Shown: positions 37,782 through 41,534 of the stretch, one piece after another
How positions within the stretch are numbered: position 1 is the first letter of the stretch
Layout of the letters: each line of letters opens with the position of its first letter
Origin: Methylophaga sp. UBA2689
Lineage (GTDB): Bacteria; Pseudomonadota; Gammaproteobacteria; Nitrosococcales; Methylophagaceae
Assembly: GCA_002354555.1 (NCBI GenBank)
Contig: DELT01000008.1
Location: 48,433-89,966 of the forward strand
Reading direction: 5' to 3'
Length of the DNA: 41,534 bases
Notes under the pieces: generated by a model
Databases searched by the model: none
Told to the model about the DNA's origin: nothing
Seen by the model: the letters and a program-made list of their open reading frames with translations, nothing else
Translations under genes and position numbers: made by a program

Positions 37782-38567
37782 CTAATTTTGAACTGCAGCC
37801 TGACAGATTTTTACAAATTCATCGGCATCTCTTGAGCCGCCGCCGATTAATCCACCATCAATATCGGGCTTGGCAAATAATGGAGCAGCATTATTACCTT
37901 TTACGCTGCCGCCGTAAAGTATTCTGAGTGATGCGGCAATATTCGCATCATGTTTTGCCACCCGCTGACGCATGAACGAATGTACATCCTGCGCCCATTC
38001 CGGGCTGGCTGTCTTACCTGTTCCGATTGCCCAGACAGGTTCATATGCCAATACCACTTTTGACAGCGCTTTGACCCCTTGTTGCGCAATCACTATATCC
38101 ATCAAGCGTGCCACCATTTCTTCGGTGCGGCCCATGGAGTGTTCTTCCGGGCTTTCACCAATACAGATAATGGGGGTAATGCCATGCTTGACGGACATTT
38201 CATATTTTTCTGCGATGATATGATCAAGAAAAACCTGATCCAGATTTAGCTCTGCATACAGGCAACGTCGTTCGGAATGACCAATCAACACATACTGACA
38301 ACTAAAGTCATGCAACATTGCCGCTGAAATTTCACCGGTATAAGCACCAGAATCAAATTGCGACACATTTTGCGTCCCCCAATACATTCCTGTACCGGAT
38401 AAAGCAGACTGAACCTGTTGTATATATAGTGCAGGAGGGAATAAAGCGACATCAACTGAAGCAAAGGAGTCTCTTTGCGCCAGTATCGCATCAAGCAACA
38501 ATTTGTTGCTTGCGCTAGAGCCGTTCATTTTCCAGTTACCAGCGACCAGCGGTTTGCGCACAGACAC
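37782..38567 (-). CDS. tpiA: Triosephosphate isomerase
   Basis: This 261-residue TIM-barrel enzyme interconverts dihydroxyacetone phosphate and glyceraldehyde 3-phosphate. The catalytic residues are Asn11 and Lys13 (GNWKMNG), His97 (IGHSERR) and Glu176 (AYEPVWAIGTG), with an intact loop 6. The start codon is GTG at 38567, with GAGAG upstream. It lies between glmM and secG, a conserved gammaproteobacterial order. Confidence 0.97.
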   Translation of the reverse strand: MSVRKPLVAGNWKMNGSSASNKLLLDAILAQRDSFASVDVALFPPALYIQQVQSALSGTGMYWGTQNVSQFDSGAYTGEISAAMLHDFSCQYVLIGHSERRCLYAELNLDQVFLDHIIAEKYEMSVKHGITPIICIGESPEEHSMGRTEEMVARLMDIVIAQQGVKALSKVVLAYEPVWAIGTGKTASPEWAQDVHSFMRQRVAKHDANIAASLRILYGGSVKGNNAAPLFAKPDIDGGLIGGGSRDADEFVKICQAAVQN

Positions 38568-38586
38568 CTACTCTCAATAAGAATTA

Positions 38587-38592
38587 ATTATA
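38587..38592 (-). promoter_or_regulatory. Consensus -10 box before tpiA
   Basis: TATAAT on the minus strand (38592-38587) lies about 20 bp before the GTG start of tpiA, in the 94-bp gap after glmM. No strong -35 is visible at the usual spacing, so it may be weak or chance. Confidence 0.35.
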
Positions 38593-38661
38593 AAGGGTAC
38601 CGACAGACCGAAGATAAAGCAATGTCCTCTCCGCTCACTCTGTTGGCATAGAATTACTTAT

Positions 38662-40011
38662 CTAACGTTGTAATATTATCTCAATTTGTTCGGCCAGAGA
38701 CTTGGCTAACTGGTTCGTGCGGGTTGCATCGTGCCCCTCAACCATTACTCTTATAACCGGTTCTGTTCCGGAAGCTCTCAGCAGCACTCGCCCTTCCTGA
38801 CCAAGTGTTTTCTCCACTTCTTCTACAGCCGTTTGAATTTCCGGATAATCCCGTAAATTAACCAGCTTATCAATACGTACATTAACAAGACGTTGTGGAT
38901 ATTTTATGACAGCAGAGCACAGTTCATGCAGGCTGCTACCCGTTTGCTGGATTTCAGCCAGTACCTGCAATGCTGCAACAATACCATCCCCCGTGCTGGT
39001 TTTATCCAGACAGATAATATGTCCTGAGGCCTCGCCACCAATCAGTCCTTCAACCTGTTGCAGCTTCTCCATCACATAACGATCACCGACATTTGCCCGA
39101 TGCAGAATGATGTCGTGTTTTTCCAAGGCATGTTGCAATCCCAGATTCGACATCTGTGTACCGACCACATGGCCTCTATCCAGACCAACACGTTGTCTTC
39201 CACGGGCAATGATAAACAGAATATCATCACCATCCACCAGCTCGCCCTGATGATCCACCATGATAAGGCGGTCACCATCGCCATCCAGAGCAATACCCAA
39301 ATCAGCTTTATGCTCGAGAACGCTGGCTTGCAGTAATCGCGGTTCAGTCGAACCACAATTCTGATTGATATTCAGACCATCCGGCTCGGCGCCCATCAAA
39401 ATGACTTCGGCACCCAGTTCACGGAATACGTTTGGTGCGATGTGATAAGTGGCACCATGAGCGCAATCCACCACAATTTTCAGATTGGATAAATCAACCC
39501 CAGTCGAAATGGTGCTTTTACAAAACTCAATATAACGTCCTGCAGCATCAGCAATACGGTGGGCCTTGCCTAAATAGGCAGAATCAACCGTTCTAATCGG
39601 CTGGTCAAGCATTGCCTCAATCGCCAGTTCAACTGAATCCGGTAACTTGGTTCCCTTATCAGAGAAGAATTTAATGCCATTATCATGATAGGGATTATGC
39701 GAGGCACTGATTACAATGCCTGCCTGGGCATGAAATGTGCGGGTTAGATAAGCTACTGCGGGGGTTGGCATTGGCCCCATTAAATATACATCTACACCAG
39801 CGGCTGAAAGGCCTGCCTGTAATGCGGATTCAAACATATAACCGGATATTCGGGTGTCTTTACCGATCAAAACCTTGCTGTTACGTTCCTTCGCCAACAC
39901 ACGTCCAATCGCCCAGCCGAGTTTTAATACAAAGTCAGGTGTAATGGCGCCATCGCCTACTCTTCCTCTGATGCCATCAGTACCAAAATAACGTCGTTTC
40001 TGTTCAGTCAA
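38662..40011 (-). CDS. glmM: Phosphoglucosamine mutase
   Basis: This 449-residue alpha-D-phosphohexomutase converts glucosamine 6-phosphate to glucosamine 1-phosphate for peptidoglycan and lipopolysaccharide precursors. The phosphorylated serine is Ser104 in [16 protein letters not shown], the magnesium loop is DGDGDR, and the sugar-binding motif is GGEASGH. The terminal phosphate-binding loop is [15 protein letters not shown]. It overlaps folP by eight bases. Confidence 0.97.
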   Translation of the reverse strand: MTEQKRRYFGTDGIRGRVGDGAITPDFVLKLGWAIGRVLAKERNSKVLIGKDTRISGYMFESALQAGLSAAGVDVYLMGPMPTPAVAYLTRTFHAQAGIVISASHNPYHDNGIKFFSDKGTKLPDSVELAIEAMLDQPIRTVDSAYLGKAHRIADAAGRYIEFCKSTISTGVDLSNLKIVVDCAHGATYHIAPNVFRELGAEVILMGAEPDGLNINQNCGSTEPRLLQASVLEHKADLGIALDGDGDRLIMVDHQGELVDGDDILFIIARGRQRVGLDRGHVVGTQMSNLGLQHALEKHDIILHRANVGDRYVMEKLQQVEGLIGGEASGHIICLDKTSTGDGIVAALQVLAEIQQTGSSLHELCSAVIKYPQRLVNVRIDKLVNLRDYPEIQTAVEEVEKTLGQEGRVLLRASGTEPVIRVMVEGHDATRTNQLAKSLAEQIEIILQR

Positions 40012-40843
40012 AATCGTTAACCTGCATTACATGTTCACACAATCGGACTGCCTGTACGGTTTCCCGGACATCATGACTGCGTATGATCTTTGCGCCTTGC
40101 CATATCGCTATCGATGCCAGAGCCAGGCTTCCCGCCAATCGTTCTTCAACCGATATATTGAGCATCGCACCGATAATGGATTTTCGTGAAACGCCGACCA
40201 GCACAGGCAGATCCGATTCCGTTATCACCGATAGATGCTTCATTAATCGCAGATTATGACGGGCATTTTTACCAAAGCCAAATCCCGGGTCCAGAATAAT
40301 CTTTGAACGCGAGATTCCCGCTGCTTCACAGGCAGCAACCCGCTCAGACAGAAATTCATTTACTTCACTGACCACATCGGAATAGTGGGGCTGTTGTTGC
40401 ATGGTTTGAGGTGAGCCCTGCATATGCATCAGGCACACCGGCACGCCCAGTTCTGCAGCTGCCTGTAATGCCCCATCACCACGCAATGCATTTACATCGT
40501 TTATCAGGCTCGCTCCAGCAGTGACTGCAGCACGCATCACCTCAGCCTTCATGGTATCAATTGAAATAACCACATCAAGCTCAGCATGAATGGCTTCTAT
40601 TGCAGGCACCACTCGGCGAATTTCTTCTTCAACACCAACAGGTTCAGAGCCGGGACGAGTCGATTCGCCACCAATATCAATAATAGTAGCGCCATCAGCA
40701 ACCAGTTTTCGAGCTTGTTCGAGGGCTTTATCAGCCGAAAAAAAACGCCCGCCATCCGAAAAGGAGTCGGGCGTTACATTGACGATGCCCATAACGTGCG
40801 GAGCGGACAAATCCAGAGATTTGCCCGCAAAATCCATCATCAT
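40004..40843 (-). CDS. folP: Dihydropteroate synthase
   Basis: This 279-residue TIM-barrel enzyme joins p-aminobenzoate to the pterin diphosphate in folate synthesis and is the sulfonamide target. Motifs present are [37 protein letters not shown] and GVSRKSIIG. Three consecutive ATG codons occur at the start, and the first (40843) is used here. It follows ftsH by 13 bp and overlaps glmM. Confidence 0.97.
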   Translation of the reverse strand: MMMDFAGKSLDLSAPHVMGIVNVTPDSFSDGGRFFSADKALEQARKLVADGATIIDIGGESTRPGSEPVGVEEEIRRVVPAIEAIHAELDVVISIDTMKAEVMRAAVTAGASLINDVNALRGDGALQAAAELGVPVCLMHMQGSPQTMQQQPHYSDVVSEVNEFLSERVAACEAAGISRSKIILDPGFGFGKNARHNLRLMKHLSVITESDLPVLVGVSRKSIIGAMLNISVEERLAGSLALASIAIWQGAKIIRSHDVRETVQAVRLCEHVMQVNDFD

Positions 40844-40856
40844 GATTTAACTTTTC

Positions 40857-41534
40857 TCAGTTTAATTGATCAGCAGGTTTGCCTGTAGGTTCCGGGCCAT
40901 CTTCATCTGCTTTAGCGGATGGTGGTGGAGTCGATGATTTATCATCCCAACCCTTAGGTGCACCTGGTTCACGTCCTTCCATGATCGCATCTATCTGATC
41001 GCTATCAATCGTTTCGTATTTGATCAGAAGTTTTGCCATGGTGTGCAATTTATCAGCATTTTCAGTCAGAATATTTTTGGCACGATCATAATTCCTGGTA
41101 ATCAATGCACGAACATCTTCATCAATCTGTTTAGCTGTCAAATCAGATACTGACTTGTGCTGGGTAACACTGCGACCCAGAAAAACTTCGCCTTCTTCTT
41201 CACCATAAGATAAAGGCCCCATATTGTCCGATAGTCCCCATTTGGTGACCATATTGTGTGCCAGTTCTGTTGCCCGCTGAATATCATTTGAGGCACCAGT
41301 AGTCACTGCTTCAGCACCAAAAATCATTTCTTCAGCCAGTCGACCGCCATACAGGCTTGAAATCTGACTTTCCAATTGTTGTTTGGTGTAACTGTATCTG
41401 TCTTCGATCGGTAAAAACATCGTTACACCCAGCGCACGACCACGAGGGATGATACTCACTTTATACACTGGATCGTGGCCCGGTACACTGCGCCCAACAA
41501 TGGCGTGACCGGCTTCATGATAGGCCGTCAGTTC
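40857..41534 (-). CDS. ftsH: ATP-dependent zinc metalloprotease FtsH, C-terminal part (runs off the window)
   Basis: The frame is open to the window edge and gives the last 225 residues. The zinc-binding HEAGH motif is at 41519-41505, and the third ligand aspartate is in TTGASNDIQRAT. The protease domain includes LESQISSLYGGRLAEE. A variable proline-rich tail (STPPPSAKADEDGPEPTG) ends the protein. FtsH is a membrane-bound hexameric AAA protease that removes misfolded and regulatory proteins. The GTG at 41468 is internal, not the start. Confidence 0.97.
   Translation of the reverse strand, partial: ELTAYHEAGHAIVGRSVPGHDPVYKVSIIPRGRALGVTMFLPIEDRYSYTKQQLESQISSLYGGRLAEEMIFGAEAVTTGASNDIQRATELAHNMVTKWGLSDNMGPLSYGEEEGEVFLGRSVTQHKSVSDLTAKQIDEDVRALITRNYDRAKNILTENADKLHTMAKLLIKYETIDSDQIDAIMEGREPGAPKGWDDKSSTPPPSAKADEDGPEPTGKPADQLN

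Noticed and set aside
1-41534. CRISPR array, prophage, integrase or toxin-antitoxin locus
   Set aside because: No regularly spaced direct repeats, no phage or recombinase-like proteins and no toxin-antitoxin pair were found on reading both strands.

Overview
The window looks like core chromosome of a gammaproteobacterium with moderate GC. The evidence is gene order: a divergent mreB/gatCA pair; rpmB-rpmG; a complete 14-gene nuoA-N operon with nuoC and nuoD unfused and a DUF2818 gene at its end; and ftsH-folP-glmM-tpiA-secG-tRNA-Leu(GAG). Protein sequences such as RluD, MutM, L33, GlmM and EF-G also read as gammaproteobacterial. A Methylophaga/Piscirickettsiaceae-like methylotroph or sulfur-oxidiser relative would fit, but that is a guess. 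I see no CRISPR array, prophage, rRNA operon or intact transposase.

Layout, left to right. Positions 1-59 hold the first codons of mreB (minus strand). gatC and gatA (plus) follow, without gatB. Between gatA and the next gene is a roughly 170-bp near-palindromic, MITE-like element that abuts a strong intrinsic terminator. Next come an acetolactate-synthase-type TPP enzyme and a membrane-anchored TlpA-like thioredoxin, then rpmB-rpmG with a terminator and an EAL/HDOD signalling protein. Positions 6156-10085 form a tightly overlapping four-gene cassette: GldA-type ATPase, GldF-type permease, GldG-like protein and DUF4340 protein. mutM follows. A small secreted cytochrome c (minus) is divergent from rluD, and rluD is followed by a chrA-type transporter. 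An FAD-dependent oxidoreductase (minus) overlaps the chrA end convergently. Then comes a gene for the second type of elongation factor G (minus).

The minus-strand block 31702-17080 encodes all of respiratory complex I in the order nuoABCDEFGHIJKLMN plus DUF2818. The genes overlap by a few bases or lie within 15 bp of each other. Upstream of nuoA is the only sizeable gene-poor stretch (31703-32239). It holds a decayed C-terminal remnant of an EAL-domain gene and then the RarD-type permease gene (plus).

Positions 33115-37171 (minus) are a bacterial non-homologous end-joining operon: ku, then ligD, then a DUF72 gene. The ligD frame is interrupted by a single in-frame TGA 62 sense codons before its natural end, inside the polymerase domain. 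This is the most striking anomaly in the window. A tRNA-Leu(GAG) gene, secG, tpiA (GTG start), glmM, folP and the 3' end of ftsH complete the window, all on the minus strand.

Most of the window is well-known housekeeping content. The points I consider worth a second look are the interrupted ligD and its coupling to DUF72, the MITE-like palindrome with a terminator directly in front of the TPP-enzyme gene, the missing gatB, a possible 31-codon ORF coupled to gatC, a perfect 18-bp palindrome in the EF-G2 promoter region, and the Gld-like ABC cassette in front of mutM. I did not find a convincing, wholly new multi-gene system.
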